A stretch of DNA of 64,000 nucleotides, from positions 744,001 to 808,000 of the forward strand of contig NZ_VISE01000001.1 of assembly GCF_007827275.1 (NCBI RefSeq), given 5' to 3'. The notes under the pieces are model-generated. The model did no database searches, had not been told where the DNA came from, and was given only the letters and a program-made list of their open reading frames with translations. This DNA comes from Gillisia sp. Hel_I_86 (GTDB taxonomy: Bacteria; Bacteroidota; Bacteroidia; Flavobacteriales; Flavobacteriaceae). Below, piece by piece: positions 49,231 to 58,989 of this stretch; position 1 is the stretch's first letter, and every line of letters begins with the position of its first letter. The position numbers and the translations under genes were made by a program.

Positions 49231-52077
49231 CTACTTCTTCATTTTCTTCTTCACAGCAATCTCCCTATATCCTTCAATTATATCGCCTTCCTTAATATCG
49301 TTGTAGTTTTTGATCTGCATACCACAATCGTATCCTTTGGCAACTTCTTTTACATCGTCTTTAAATCTACGCAGGGCAATTAGCTCACCTGTGTGAACCA
49401 CAACTCCATCACGAATCAATCTAATTCCTTCATTTCTAAAGATCTTCCCAGCTGTTACCATACAACCTGCAATCGTTCCAATTTTGGATATCTTGAACAG
49501 TTCCCTGATCTCTGCAGTACCCGTGATCTCTTCTTTCATTTCTGGGGATAACATTCCCTCCATTGCATCCCTAAGATCGTTGATTGCATCGTAGATAATA
49601 GAATATGTTCTGATATCGATTTCTTCCTTATCTGCAATTTGTCTCGCATTTCCCGCAGGACGCACATTAAATCCAATAATAACCGCATCTGAAGCCGAAG
49701 CCAATAACACGTCACTCTCGGTAATAGGACCCACTCCTTTATGTATGATGCTTACTTGAATTTCTTCTGTAGATAATTTCTGGAAACTGTCGGTCAATGC
49801 TTCTACAGAACCATCCACATCCCCTTTCAAGATAATATTGATCTCTTTAAATTCACCAAGTGCAATACGTCTTCCAATTTCATCCAATGTAATGTGACGC
49901 TGTGTACGAACAGATTGCTCACGTTGTAATTGCGTGCGTTTCGCTGCAACATCTTTAGCTTCACGCTCATCTAGCATTACCTTGAATTTATCACCTGCTT
50001 GTGGTGCGCCATCCAATCCTAAGATCGAAACCGGAGTAGAAGGCCCTGCCAATTTTACATCTTTCCCTCTTTCATCCTGCATTGCCTTGATCTTACCACT
50101 ATTGCGGCCAGCCAACACATAATCCCCTACTTTTAAAGATCCTTCTTGTACCAAAATAGTAGAAACATATCCCCTACCTTTATCCAAGAATGCCTCTACC
50201 ACAGTACCTTTTGCAGGTTTATCTGGATTAGCCTGTAATTCCAGGATCTCTGCTTCCAGCAATACTTTTTCAAGTAATTCCTTAACGCCCAATCCTGTTT
50301 TGGCAGAGATATCGTGAGACTGAATTTTACCACCCCAATCTTCTACAAGAAGGTTCATGGCAGCCAATTTTTCTTTTATCTTTTCTGGGTTCGCCGTAGG
50401 CAAATCAGATTTATTTATTGCAAACACAATAGGCACTCCCGCCGCCTGAGCATGAGAGATCGCTTCTTTTGTTTGAGGCATCACATCGTCATCTGCTGCA
50501 ATTACAATAATTGCAATATCCGTTACTTGTGCACCCCTTGCACGCATCGCGGTAAAGGCCTCGTGACCAGGAGTATCCAAAAATGCTATTTTTTGACCTC
50601 CACTTAATTCTACCCCGTAGGCACCAATATGCTGTGTGATTCCACCGCTTTCACCTGCAATTACATTTTCTTCACGTATATAATCCAATAAAGATGTTTT
50701 ACCGTGATCTACATGTCCCATCACCGTAACGATTGGTGCTCTAGGTTTAAGATCTTCCGGCTTATCTTTTTCTTCTTCTGTTGCTATTTCTATATCTGCA
50801 GAAACAAATTCTACTTCATAATCAAATTCACTGGCAACGATAGATAAGGTCTCCGCATCTAAACGCTGATTCATCGTTACCATCATTCCAAGAGACATAC
50901 AGGCTGAGATGATCTTGGTAACCGGCACATCCATCATGGTGGCAACTTCACTTACAGTAACGAACTCGGTTACTTTAAGGACCTTGTTGTCCAACTCTTG
51001 TTGTGCAGCATCATCTTCTGTACGTTGACGGTGCTGATCTCGTTTTCCCCTTCTATATTTAGCTCCTTTACCTTTGCTGGATTTACCCTGAAGTTTTTCC
51101 AAGGTCTCCCTAACTTGTTTTTGAACTTCTTCTTCACTTGGCTCTTCTTTTACGATAGCTGGCCTAGATGGTCTTTTGCCTCCAGCACGAGACTTGCTAA
51201 ATGTACCAGCAGGTGCCGCTGTTCCAGGCTTCACATCTTTACTGATCCTACGACGACGTTTTTTGTTCTTGTCATCTGCAACCTTTTTATCGTCCTTCTT
51301 TTTAACCGGTTTCTTGAATTTGGAAAGATCAATTTTTTCCCCGGTAAAGTTTGGGCCGTTTAATTTGGTGTAATTCGTTTTAAGCGTTTCATTTTCAGGA
51401 TCTTTCTCCGCTGCTTCTTCACTTCCCACCTTTGCCGGCGCAGCATCGCTGCCAACTTTCGCTGGGGCCGTTTTTTCTTCGGCCTTTTCTTCTGCTGCTT
51501 TTGGAGTTGCGGTAGTTTCCTTGACCTCTTCTTTTCCTGCGGCTTTAGCTTTAGGTTTTTCAGTAGTTTCAGCCACTGGCTTTTCCACTTTTTTTGGTTC
51601 AGCTTTTGGTTCAACCTGTTTCGCAACTGGCTCCTCTTTAGCTTTCTCCTCCTTAGGCGTTTCTGCTTCTGGAGTTTTAGCTTCGGTTTTTTCAACCTCC
51701 TGCTTTTTCTCCTCAAATTTTTTGTCCAGGTCTATTTTTCCAACCTGTTTAGGGCCTTCAAGCTTAGTTCTGGCACTTATAACATCCTGCTTTTTTTGCT
51801 CCTCCTGCTTTTTGTCATCTAGCTCTTTCTCACGAGCTAAACGCAACTCCTCCTTCTCTTTGCGTTTTTCTTCCCCAACTTCTTTGGATTGCACTTTCTT
51901 GCTCTTATCTGTCTGAAATTGATCAGCCAAGACTTGATAAATGCCCTCAGAAATTTTCGTGGTAGGACGCGCCTCTATTTCGTGACCCTTGGAATTTAAA
52001 AATTCCACAGCACGATCTAGCGAAATATTGAATTCGCGTAGTACCTTGTTTAATCGCATTGTTTTTGCTTCAGCCAT
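49231..52077 (-). CDS. infB: Translation initiation factor IF-2
   Basis: A 948-residue GTPase that places initiator tRNA on the 30S subunit. The N-terminal IF-2N domain reads [14 protein letters not shown] ~300-residue Lys/Glu/Ala/Pro-rich linker of low complexity follows. The G domain shows [17 protein letters not shown] and N-K-S-D, then domains II-IV. The long charged linker varies between species. Last gene of rimP-nusA-infB, 59 bp after nusA. Confidence 0.98.
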   Translation of the reverse strand: MAEAKTMRLNKVLREFNISLDRAVEFLNSKGHEIEARPTTKISEGIYQVLADQFQTDKSKKVQSKEVGEEKRKEKEELRLAREKELDDKKQEEQKKQDVISARTKLEGPKQVGKIDLDKKFEEKKQEVEKTEAKTPEAETPKEEKAKEEPVAKQVEPKAEPKKVEKPVAETTEKPKAKAAGKEEVKETTATPKAAEEKAEEKTAPAKVGSDAAPAKVGSEEAAEKDPENETLKTNYTKLNGPNFTGEKIDLSKFKKPVKKKDDKKVADDKNKKRRRRISKDVKPGTAAPAGTFSKSRAGGKRPSRPAIVKEEPSEEEVQKQVRETLEKLQGKSSKGKGAKYRRGKRDQHRQRTEDDAAQQELDNKVLKVTEFVTVSEVATMMDVPVTKIISACMSLGMMVTMNQRLDAETLSIVASEFDYEVEFVSADIEIATEEEKDKPEDLKPRAPIVTVMGHVDHGKTSLLDYIREENVIAGESGGITQHIGAYGVELSGGQKIAFLDTPGHEAFTAMRARGAQVTDIAIIVIAADDDVMPQTKEAISHAQAAGVPIVFAINKSDLPTANPEKIKEKLAAMNLLVEDWGGKIQSHDISAKTGLGVKELLEKVLLEAEILELQANPDKPAKGTVVEAFLDKGRGYVSTILVQEGSLKVGDYVLAGRNSGKIKAMQDERGKDVKLAGPSTPVSILGLDGAPQAGDKFKVMLDEREAKDVAAKRTQLQREQSVRTQRHITLDEIGRRIALGEFKEINIILKGDVDGSVEALTDSFQKLSTEEIQVSIIHKGVGPITESDVLLASASDAVIIGFNVRPAGNARQIADKEEIDIRTYSIIYDAINDLRDAMEGMLSPEMKEEITGTAEIRELFKISKIGTIAGCMVTAGKIFRNEGIRLIRDGVVVHTGELIALRRFKDDVKEVAKGYDCGMQIKNYNDIKEGDIIEGYREIAVKKKMKK

Positions 52078-52136
52078 AAATTGCCTCTAATTTAACCTCT
52101 TATTTTATATGTTATCAATTTAAAAAAAATCGATAT

Positions 52137-53366
52137 TTATTCAAATTCATTTCTTAAAACCTGTATTACTTGGAGCACGGTCTCTTCCTCAAGATCTGTC
52201 CTTCTAACAAGATCATTCACATCTTGTTCCAAAATACTCTTGGCAGTATCCAAACCAATTTTTGCAAACTCTGCAATCACCCAGTCTTCGATTTCATCAG
52301 AAAATTCCTTAAGTTCCACATCTTCTTCTCCCCCATCCCTAAACACATCTATCTCATAACCTGTAAGTTGTCCCGCAAGCCTGATGTTGTGACCTCCACG
52401 GCCAATGGCTTTGGAAACTTCTTCTGGTTTAAGTATCACTTCTGCGCGTTTTGTCTCATCATCCAATTTAATGGAAACAATTTTCGCCGGACTTAAAGCC
52501 CTGGTGATAAATAATTGATCGTTACTGGTATAATTGATAACATCAATATTTTCATTGCCCAATTCACGCACAATGCTGTGGATTCTTGAACCTTTCATTC
52601 CCACACATGCTCCCACAGGATCTATTCTATCATCGTAGGAATCTACAGCAACTTTTGCTTTTTCTCCAGGGATACGAACCACTTTTTTAACTGTGATCAA
52701 TCCGTCGAAAACTTCTGGAATCTCCTGTTCGAACAATTTCTCAAGGAAAACCGGAGCGGTGCGCGACATAATGATTTGCGGCTTGCTTCCTTTTAATTCC
52801 ACACTTTCAATAATCCCTCTTACATTTTCTCCTTTCCTGAAGAAATCTGAAGGAATCTGACGATCTTTTGGAAGTATGATTTCATTCCCTTCATCATCCA
52901 ACAATATAATTGCCCTATGACGAATATGATGCACTTCTGCAGTATAAATCTCTCCTTCAAGATCCTTAAACTGCTTGTATATGTTTGTATTATCGTGTTC
53001 GTGAATCTTAGCGATCAAATTCTGGCGCAATGCCAAAATAGACCTTCGCCCAAGATCCATTAATTTAACTTCTTCAGATACATCTTCACCAACTTCAAAA
53101 TCTGGCTCAATCTTTCTAGCCTGAGTAAGTGATATTTCTTGATTTGGGTCTTCCACCTCTCCATCTGCAACAACCACTCGGTTTCTCCAAATCTCCAAAT
53201 CCCCTTTATCTGGGTTCACAATGATATCAAAGTTATCATCTTCCCCATATTTCTTCTTTAAGGCACTTCTGAAAACATCTTCCAAAATTGCCATTAAAGT
53301 TACTCGATCTATCAGCTTATCGTCTTTAAATTCTGAAAAAGACTCTATTAAAGCGATATTTTCCAT
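52137..53366 (-). CDS. nusA: Transcription termination/antitermination protein NusA
   Basis: A 409-residue RNA polymerase-associated factor that modulates pausing, termination and antitermination. Order of domains: NusA N-terminal (residues ~1-130), S1 (G-E-I-Y-T-A-E-V), two KH domains with V-G-A-C-V-G-M-K-G-S-R-I and A-I-G-R-G-G-H-N-I-R-L-A. The C-terminal acidic repeats of enterobacterial NusA are missing, as in most non-proteobacteria. It follows rimP by 12 bp. NusA commonly regulates its own operon; a terminator-like hairpin precedes rimP. Confidence 0.97.
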   Translation of the reverse strand: MENIALIESFSEFKDDKLIDRVTLMAILEDVFRSALKKKYGEDDNFDIIVNPDKGDLEIWRNRVVVADGEVEDPNQEISLTQARKIEPDFEVGEDVSEEVKLMDLGRRSILALRQNLIAKIHEHDNTNIYKQFKDLEGEIYTAEVHHIRHRAIILLDDEGNEIILPKDRQIPSDFFRKGENVRGIIESVELKGSKPQIIMSRTAPVFLEKLFEQEIPEVFDGLITVKKVVRIPGEKAKVAVDSYDDRIDPVGACVGMKGSRIHSIVRELGNENIDVINYTSNDQLFITRALSPAKIVSIKLDDETKRAEVILKPEEVSKAIGRGGHNIRLAGQLTGYEIDVFRDGGEEDVELKEFSDEIEDWVIAEFAKIGLDTAKSILEQDVNDLVRRTDLEEETVLQVIQVLRNEFE

Positions 53367-53378
53367 ATCAAATTATTA

Positions 53379-53840
53379 TTAAAATGTTATCACAACTTTA
53401 GCTTCCAAAATGTCTTGAAATGCTATTGTAGCTTCTTTATCTACGGTCACCTTTCCTTTACCAACAGGCTTTGGCTCTCTAGCTTGCCAAGCAATGCTGA
53501 TTCCATCTTCTGAAACCTCCTTTAATTGCCCTTCAAATTTATTGGATTTTGTTTGGACAGCCAGTGTTCTTCCGATATTTTTTTTGTACTGTCTCGAAAA
53601 TTTCAAAGGCGCTGCCGCACCCGCTGAAGCAACTTCCAAAGAAAAATCGAGTTCATCTTCATCCAATTCCCCTTCCACTTTTCTACTTACCGCCACACAA
53701 TCGCTTACAGTAACCCCATTATCCCCATCTATCACAATGCTTATGTGATTTTGATCGGAGATATTCAAGGCTATTAAAAATAAGGAATTATTCTCTTGAA
53801 AGGCTTCTTCCAGTAAATTTTCTACTCGGTCCTGCAACAT
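53379..53840 (-). CDS. rimP: Ribosome maturation factor RimP
   Basis: A 153-residue 30S assembly factor. The N-terminal domain ends near V-S-R-K-V-E-G-E-L-D and a C-terminal Sm-like domain follows (L-A-V-Q-T-K-S-N-K-F-E-G-Q-L-K). The segment V-A-S-A-G-A-A-A-P-L-K-F is the equivalent of the family's V-S-S-P-G. It heads the rimP-nusA-infB operon, with a leader hairpin and a candidate promoter upstream. Confidence 0.93.
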   Translation of the reverse strand: MLQDRVENLLEEAFQENNSLFLIALNISDQNHISIVIDGDNGVTVSDCVAVSRKVEGELDEDELDFSLEVASAGAAAPLKFSRQYKKNIGRTLAVQTKSNKFEGQLKEVSEDGISIAWQAREPKPVGKGKVTVDKEATIAFQDILEAKVVITF

Positions 53841-53846
53841 AATGTT

Positions 53847-53875
53847 TATAAAAAGAGGGGACTTTTCGTCCCCTC
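53847..53875 (-). promoter_or_regulatory. Terminator-like hairpin in the leader of rimP-nusA-infB
   Basis: GAGGGGAC (53855-53862) and GTCCCCTC (53868-53875) form a perfect 8-bp, GC-rich stem with a 5-nt loop. On the minus strand the stem is followed by TTTTTATAAAC and then the rimP start codon, 15 nt away. As no gene ends just upstream on this strand, it looks like a leader attenuator rather than an end-of-gene terminator. Confidence 0.6.
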
Positions 53876-53902
53876 GCTGTATTTATTTTCGTTTCAACGC
53901 TG

Positions 53903-53910
53903 CAAATATA
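53903..53910 (-). promoter_or_regulatory. Candidate -7 element for rimP-nusA-infB
   Basis: TATATTTG on the minus strand matches TAnnTTTG. It lies ~28 nt before the hairpin. No TTTG is found at the usual distance, so support is partial. Confidence 0.4.
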
Positions 53911-53938
53911 ATAAAAATTATTGAAGAATTGAAACCAC

Positions 53939-53968
53939 TTTGTAAATGAAATTTTATTCGTAATTTTA
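53939..53968 (+). promoter_or_regulatory. Candidate promoter of the universal stress protein gene
   Basis: TTTG (53939-53942), an 18-nt spacer, then TAATTTTA (53961-53968), which differs from TAnnTTTG only in its last base. It lies 28 nt before the start codon. Confidence 0.4.
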
Positions 53969-53996
53969 ATAATACAATCATTTTTAAAGCTTTACT

Positions 53997-54827
53997 ATGA
54001 AAAGAATCCTTGTCCCAACCGACTTTTCTGCGCAAGCGGAAAACGCATTAAAAGTAGCCGCTCAATTAGCGAACCGCTTTAATGGCGAAGTCTTTCTCTT
54101 GCACATGCTGGAACTACCATTGCAATTGGTGGATCCGGTGAGCGGTAGTGGCACTCAAAACCTGCCCGAGGCATTGTTTTTCATGAAATTAGCCAAAAAT
54201 AAATTTAAGAAACTTATAGACGCCCCATTTTTAGAAGGGATTAAAGTTCATGATATCGTCCAATTCCATCAAGCTTTTGACGGGATCATGGAAGTGAGCA
54301 AAGAACATAATTGTGATCTTATTGTAATGGGCTCCCATGGATCTAGCGGACTTAAAGAGGTGTTTATTGGATCCAACACAGAAAAAGTGGTTCGAAATTC
54401 CACTATTCCGGTATTGGTAATTAAAAATGAACACGAAGAATTTGACATTAACAGCTTTGTATTTGCAACAGACTGTGACCTGGAACATAAACACACTTTA
54501 AACAAGGCCATCCAGTTTGCCAACAAGATCAATGCACATTTGCATTTGGTCTATATTAATACAGCCAATAATTTTAAAACAAGCATAGAGGCCACTCAAT
54601 CACTTAACGATTTTGTGAAAGGGGCAGATTTACACCATCACAGCCTCAATGTGTACAATGATGTTACTGTGGAAAAAGGTATTCTTAATTTTGCGAAAGG
54701 CATCAATGCAGGCTTAATTGGTATTAGCACTCATGGCAGAAAAGGATTGGCACATTTCTTTAATGGCAGCATAAGCGAAGATCTGGTGAATCATGCCAAC
54801 CAGCCAGTGGTAACCTTTAAAATTTAG
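53997..54827 (+). CDS. Universal stress protein with two UspA domains
   Basis: A 276-residue cytoplasmic protein. The first UspA domain starts M-K-R-I-L-V-P-T-D-F-S-A-Q-A-E-N-A and has the ATP-binding signature V-M-G-S-H-G-S-S-G-L-K-E-V-F-I-G-S-N-T-E. The second half keeps a weaker copy (I-G-I-S-T-H-G-R-K-G-L-A-H-F-F-N-G-S). Such tandem UspA proteins respond to stress in ways not predictable from sequence. Its 3' end overlaps the converging AsmA-like gene by 4 bp. It diverges from rimP. Confidence 0.93.
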   Translation: MKRILVPTDFSAQAENALKVAAQLANRFNGEVFLLHMLELPLQLVDPVSGSGTQNLPEALFFMKLAKNKFKKLIDAPFLEGIKVHDIVQFHQAFDGIMEVSKEHNCDLIVMGSHGSSGLKEVFIGSNTEKVVRNSTIPVLVIKNEHEEFDINSFVFATDCDLEHKHTLNKAIQFANKINAHLHLVYINTANNFKTSIEATQSLNDFVKGADLHHHSLNVYNDVTVEKGILNFAKGINAGLIGISTHGRKGLAHFFNGSISEDLVNHANQPVVTFKI

Positions 54828-56344
54828 ATAAAGCTCTTGAGCGCTCCATTACGAATGCACAACCAAAGAAAATTCCAAAAGGATTTTGTTTTATCCCTAA
54901 CAGCCGAAATATTTTTTTGATTCATTTTTTTAGTGGTGACATTGTTCTTCAAAATTAAATTGGCCAATCCAGAGAGGAGTTTGTTTTTTTTCTCACCATC
55001 TTTTTTAAGCACTTCTACTTTAAAATCGTGATATTGTAAGCGAGTGTCGCCCAAAGCGTTATCATTATTCCCAAAGAAATTAAAATGCATGGAAGAGATC
55101 TTTCCTTGAACTTCTATATTTAATGCCGGTTTTAAAAATGAATTCATTGCCCCAGCAGATAAACCAGCCAAATTTCCAGAAAAGTTGAATTTATCTTCGG
55201 GGTCTTTTATATCGAATTCCATATTGAAATTCAATTTGGATTCACCCATAAACTTGGTTTTGGCTTTTATGGTCGTTAGTGGGAAATCTTGTGCTTCCAT
55301 ATTTAAATTGGACACATTTGCAATAGTGACCTCCAGTTTAGAAAACGTCACTTTTCCCGGGGGTTCCCCTGCCCTGGATTTTTCTTCATAAACAAGATTG
55401 GAATTGGAAATTTTGACCTCATCAAATTTCAATTTTGTTTCTAGATCCCTCAATGCCTTACTGTACAATGGTTTTATTGTATTATCATCTGGCAAAAGTT
55501 TGTTTCTGTAAATATGGAATTTTGCTTTATCAATCTTCGTTTGACCACTTTCCAGTTGCAGTTTATCCCCATTGAACCCCCAATTGAAATCGGTCATTTT
55601 TATTCTAGGGATCTTAAGGTCAAATCTATCATTTTCCACTCTTTGTCTTTTATCAAATTCGGCTTTGCTGTATTTCGGGATAATCCTGAAATCGGAAATA
55701 TGGAGCCTGCCTTTCTTCAGCTTTAAATTTTTAGCATGAAGATCGTGATTGGAATTTAAAGTATAAAACAAGGAGTCGCTGTTTAGCGAAACTTCACTGA
55801 AACCAAATGGGATTTTGTTTTTAAGGCTTTCTTCAGTTATATGAAGATCATAGATATCCATGCTTTTCAAAGAAACAAATAAGCCATCTTTAACCGTATC
55901 ATTTTTTGATATTTTTAGATAGCCGTCTTGAATTACCAAATGCCTGATTTTAATATCCTCTTTAAAATCTTTTTTGGATTTTTCATCTTTCTGTTTTTTA
56001 AGGGTATCAGCTGGGGTTATTAGAATTTCGGGTTTTTTAAAAACAATTCTATCAAAGACAATTTTTTTGTTGGAGAAGTATTCTTTGTAGTCCAGATCTA
56101 TTACGCGTAGCTCCTCAGAACTTATTGTGGCGCTTCCAAGCTTTAGTTTAGGGCTTGAAACCACCGAGCCACCACTAATAATATCTACCGTAATATCCTT
56201 ATATTCCACATTAGAGTTTACCAACTCTTTTTCTATTGCAGCTTTTATTTTTTGCTTGACCAACTTATTTGCGAAAAACATCAAGCCCAATAAAAAAGAT
56301 AACCCAATAAAAGTATAAAGTAAAATCTTGTATTTTTTCTCCAC
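54824..56344 (-). CDS. AsmA/DUF748-like membrane-anchored protein, function unknown
   Basis: A 506-residue protein with one N-terminal membrane anchor (I-L-L-Y-T-F-I-G-L-S-F-L-L-G-L-M-F-F-A). The rest is a long periplasmic part rich in beta strands, with segments such as F-D-R-I-V-F-K-K-P-E-I-L-I and I-R-H-L-V-I-Q-D-G-Y-L-K-I-S. This pattern (repeated D/G-x-L-x-I with x-P-x-I) resembles AsmA-like or DUF748 proteins, which are thought to bridge the envelope in lipid transport. The match is structural in style rather than motif-based, so confidence is moderate. Confidence 0.55.
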   Translation of the reverse strand: MEKKYKILLYTFIGLSFLLGLMFFANKLVKQKIKAAIEKELVNSNVEYKDITVDIISGGSVVSSPKLKLGSATISSEELRVIDLDYKEYFSNKKIVFDRIVFKKPEILITPADTLKKQKDEKSKKDFKEDIKIRHLVIQDGYLKISKNDTVKDGLFVSLKSMDIYDLHITEESLKNKIPFGFSEVSLNSDSLFYTLNSNHDLHAKNLKLKKGRLHISDFRIIPKYSKAEFDKRQRVENDRFDLKIPRIKMTDFNWGFNGDKLQLESGQTKIDKAKFHIYRNKLLPDDNTIKPLYSKALRDLETKLKFDEVKISNSNLVYEEKSRAGEPPGKVTFSKLEVTIANVSNLNMEAQDFPLTTIKAKTKFMGESKLNFNMEFDIKDPEDKFNFSGNLAGLSAGAMNSFLKPALNIEVQGKISSMHFNFFGNNDNALGDTRLQYHDFKVEVLKKDGEKKNKLLSGLANLILKNNVTTKKMNQKNISAVRDKTKSFWNFLWLCIRNGALKSFI

Positions 56345-56555
56345 TATATTATCTACTTATAAAGCCAATTTACAAACCCGCAGGGTTTTCTTGAATCCTG
56401 TTGGGCATATTTTAACTAATTTATGTTTAAACTTCTGAAAATCCATACGTTAAATTTAAGTCAAAGTGTAATTTTTATCTTCAAATCACGACTTAGGGTA
56501 TTATATTTGAAGAGTCTAAAATTAGAACTTATAAAAACTGTTACTTTCCTTTAAA

Positions 56556-56801
56556 ATGATATTTAAATTAGCAATAAAAATTGTGTTTTTGGCCATCGAG
56601 ATATTCCTTGGCTTTTACAGTTTGGTCATGACCGATAGTTTGGCAATAAAATTTTTATTTTTTGCTTTTACTGCCGTTATTGTGGCATTTGCTATTACAA
56701 AGTTTACAAATAGAATATTGCCTTCAGATATTGATTCGTTTCCTAGTGATGATATTGTTCCTGAAGAATATAGAGAAAAAGAAAATTTACCGTTAAATTA
56801 A
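56556..56801 (+). CDS. Small membrane protein, function unknown
   Basis: An 81-residue protein with two hydrophobic segments (near residues 4-24 and 29-49) followed by a short acidic tail (D-I-D-S-F-P-S-D-D-I-V-P-E-E-Y-R-E-K-E). I do not recognise a family. Codon use looks like that of the neighbours and the length of the hydrophobic run supports a real gene. A 97-bp gap separates it from the phosphoesterase on the same strand. Confidence 0.55.
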   Translation: MIFKLAIKIVFLAIEIFLGFYSLVMTDSLAIKFLFFAFTAVIVAFAITKFTNRILPSDIDSFPSDDIVPEEYREKENLPLN

Positions 56802-56898
56802 ATTATAGTTAAAGTTGTTGTTAAGATTGAAAGTGATAAGGACTATAATTTGGAAAATCCGATGAAATTAAATTCATCGGATTTTTTTACAATCATAT

Positions 56899-57525
56899 AT
56901 GAAGATCATTTGCATATCCGATACACATAATAAACATGAAAAATTAATACTTCCGGGTGGCGATTGTATAGTTCATGCAGGGGATTTCACAGAAGCAGGC
57001 ACCAAAAAAGAAACCATGAATTTTCTGGAATGGTTTTCTTCAACTCCATATAAACATAAGATTCTTATAGCCGGTAATCACGATTTTTATTTACAGAAAA
57101 AATCTTATGAGTTAAATCAGTTAATCCCAACAAATATTCATTATTTAGAAGATAGTGGTGTAACAATTGGGCAGGTAAACTTCTGGGGGTCTCCTTACAC
57201 ACCTGGAGACACTAGCTGGGCATTTACAAAAGATCGGGGAAAACCAATTTCCAAACATTGGGACAAAATTCCTAAAAACACAAATGTTTTGATCACCCAT
57301 AGCCCACCCTTTGGGATATTGGATGAATTGGACAATAAAACAATGATCGGTTGTAAAAATCTAGCCGAGAGAATAAGTGAATTAAATATCACCCATCATA
57401 TTTTTGGTCACGTACACAATGACTATGGTACAGTGAAAACAGAAAGAACGACCTATATTAATTCTTCCTCTTTAGATAAAACTTATAGGTTAATAAATCC
57501 CCCAATTGCAGTAAAACATCGATAA
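56899..57525 (+). CDS. Calcineurin-like metallophosphoesterase
   Basis: A 208-residue cytoplasmic phosphoesterase with the complete dimetal motif set: I-S-D-T-H (Asp8, His10), H-A-G-D-F (Asp29), A-G-N-H-D (Asn60, His61), L-I-T-H-S-P-P (His134) and F-G-H-V-H (His171, His173). It resembles the MPPED/YfcE-like small enzymes. The substrate is not predictable; candidates are cyclic nucleotides or phosphodiesters. Start M-K-I-I-C-I fits the first strand of the fold. Confidence 0.9.
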   Translation: MKIICISDTHNKHEKLILPGGDCIVHAGDFTEAGTKKETMNFLEWFSSTPYKHKILIAGNHDFYLQKKSYELNQLIPTNIHYLEDSGVTIGQVNFWGSPYTPGDTSWAFTKDRGKPISKHWDKIPKNTNVLITHSPPFGILDELDNKTMIGCKNLAERISELNITHHIFGHVHNDYGTVKTERTTYINSSSLDKTYRLINPPIAVKHR

Positions 57526-57649
57526 AGATCCTATTTGGTCGTTAAAGGTTTTTAATAGTTAATTAATTGCTAATCAGGCAAGTATTAGGTTTTTGTTAAC
57601 ATTACGAAGTGTAACTTTACGCCATAATAATATATTTATATAAACATTA

Positions 57650-57991
57650 ATGAACTTGATTATGCAAAATTTTAACTTGGATGTAATTCTAGATGATGTT
57701 AAAAATTTGATCTCGTATAGCATTACCAACAAAGATGTGGACAACTCCAAATTTGAAAGCCTTCACAAGGCAATAATCCAAAGATATTTTGACGCGAAAA
57801 ATATCAGGATCGACTATATAGATCAAACCGTAGATCTTAAATTGCCAGTATCTAAAAATAAATTCACTCCTATTACTTTTGAGTGTTTGGATTTGGAGAG
57901 TTTTATAATATCTTGCATAAAGACAGATGAAAAAAGTCTTTATTTCTATCAGAATCTTCTTACACATTACAATATTGTAAGCGCGGCGTAA
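57650..57991 (+). CDS. Hypothetical protein
   Basis: A 113-residue soluble protein of unknown family with no signal peptide. It reads L-D-V-I-L-D-D-V-K-N-L-I-S-Y-S and Y-I-D-Q-T-V-D-L-K-L-P-V-S-K. A second ATG at 57662 (M-Q-N-F-N) is an equally good start. A strong terminator follows at once, which supports a real transcript. The gap after it (57992-58367) otherwise shows no feature. Confidence 0.55.
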   Translation: MNLIMQNFNLDVILDDVKNLISYSITNKDVDNSKFESLHKAIIQRYFDAKNIRIDYIDQTVDLKLPVSKNKFTPITFECLDLESFIISCIKTDEKSLYFYQNLLTHYNIVSAA

Positions 57992-58012
57992 GAACAGAAA
58001 TTCGCAGCAAGC

Positions 58013-58043
58013 AAAAACCCCAACGTTAACGTTGGGGTTTTTT
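58013..58043 (+). terminator. Intrinsic terminator
   Basis: A perfect 15-bp palindrome (AAAAACCCCAACGTT / AACGTTGGGGTTTTT) followed by T residues, 21 bp after the stop of the hypothetical gene. It works in both directions in principle. Confidence 0.85.
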
Positions 58044-58367
58044 GTTGATTAAAATTTCCAACATCCATCTACTAAACCCACAAATATAGTACAGTAGCTC
58101 CAAGATAAGCATAGGACGTAAAAGACCAAGTATCTTGGAATTAACAGGATTTTATTTCATTCAGCATACATTAAGCATAATTATCCCCAAAATATTCCCA
58201 ATTGAATAATTATTTAGGGTGCCCTCCAAAATACTTCCATCTTATATCCACAAAATTTAATCTTCGCATTTCTTGGTTTTTTAGAACAAAATCCTAAAAC
58301 CTGACAATCGTCATAATCTGGAATACATTTCTGTTGGAACTTTGTATAAAATTAAAAACCTAAAGTT

Positions 58368-58958
58368 ATGAAAAATGCGAAAAACCTGTACCTGGCTCTT
58401 GGAAGCACTATGATCTTGTTTTTTTCCTGCCAAGTTTCCCTCGCGCAAACATTTAAAATCACTAATAGTTCCTCAGACGTGAAAGTAGAAGGAACATCCA
58501 ATGTGCACGATTGGGAAATAACCGCCGAAGAACTTCAAGGCACCATGAGCGTAGAGATAATAGACGAACAACTCGTTAAAATTGAAAAGCTGGACTTTAC
58601 TGTAATTGCTGAAAGCCTTAAGAGCGGAAAAGGAGGAATGGACAAAAACACCTATAAAGCACTTAAAACCGATAAATTTCCAAAAATCACTTATAACCTG
58701 GTAAAGGTGGACAATATTGATTGCACTTCCAGCAGTAAATGTAAAATTATTGCCAAAGGATATTTAACCATTGCTGGCACAAAAAAATCAATAGACCTTG
58801 TTTTTGACGCTAAGATAAATGACGATGAAATCTCCTTAACCGGCAGCACCTCTTTTAAAATGTCCACATACAATGTAGAACCTCCAACAGCCCTGTTTGG
58901 GACTATTACAACGGGGGACGAGGTAAAAATAAAATTTAAAACCGTATTCACTAAATAA
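58368..58958 (+). CDS. YceI family periplasmic protein
   Basis: A 196-residue exported protein. The signal peptide is M-K-N-A-K-N-L-Y-L-A-L-G-S-T-M-I-L, ending around S-L-A-Q. The YceI core follows: V-E-G-T-S-N-V-H-D-W-E-I, L-K-T-D-K-F-P-K-I-T-Y, and F-K-M-S-T-Y-N-V-E-P-P-T-A-L-F-G. YceI proteins are lipocalin-like barrels that bind polyisoprenoids or similar lipids. It is first of three exported products on the same strand; the barrel gene is 31 bp downstream. Confidence 0.93.
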   Translation: MKNAKNLYLALGSTMILFFSCQVSLAQTFKITNSSSDVKVEGTSNVHDWEITAEELQGTMSVEIIDEQLVKIEKLDFTVIAESLKSGKGGMDKNTYKALKTDKFPKITYNLVKVDNIDCTSSSKCKIIAKGYLTIAGTKKSIDLVFDAKINDDEISLTGSTSFKMSTYNVEPPTALFGTITTGDEVKIKFKTVFTK

Positions 58959-58989
58959 TTAAATATATAACCTTAAAAATTACCTAAAA

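Noticed and set aside
51360-51716. Lys/Arg-rich 118-codon frame on the minus strand
   Set aside because: This is another frame of the low-complexity linker of infB. Similar Lys-rich shadows occur inside rplQ (10529-10765).
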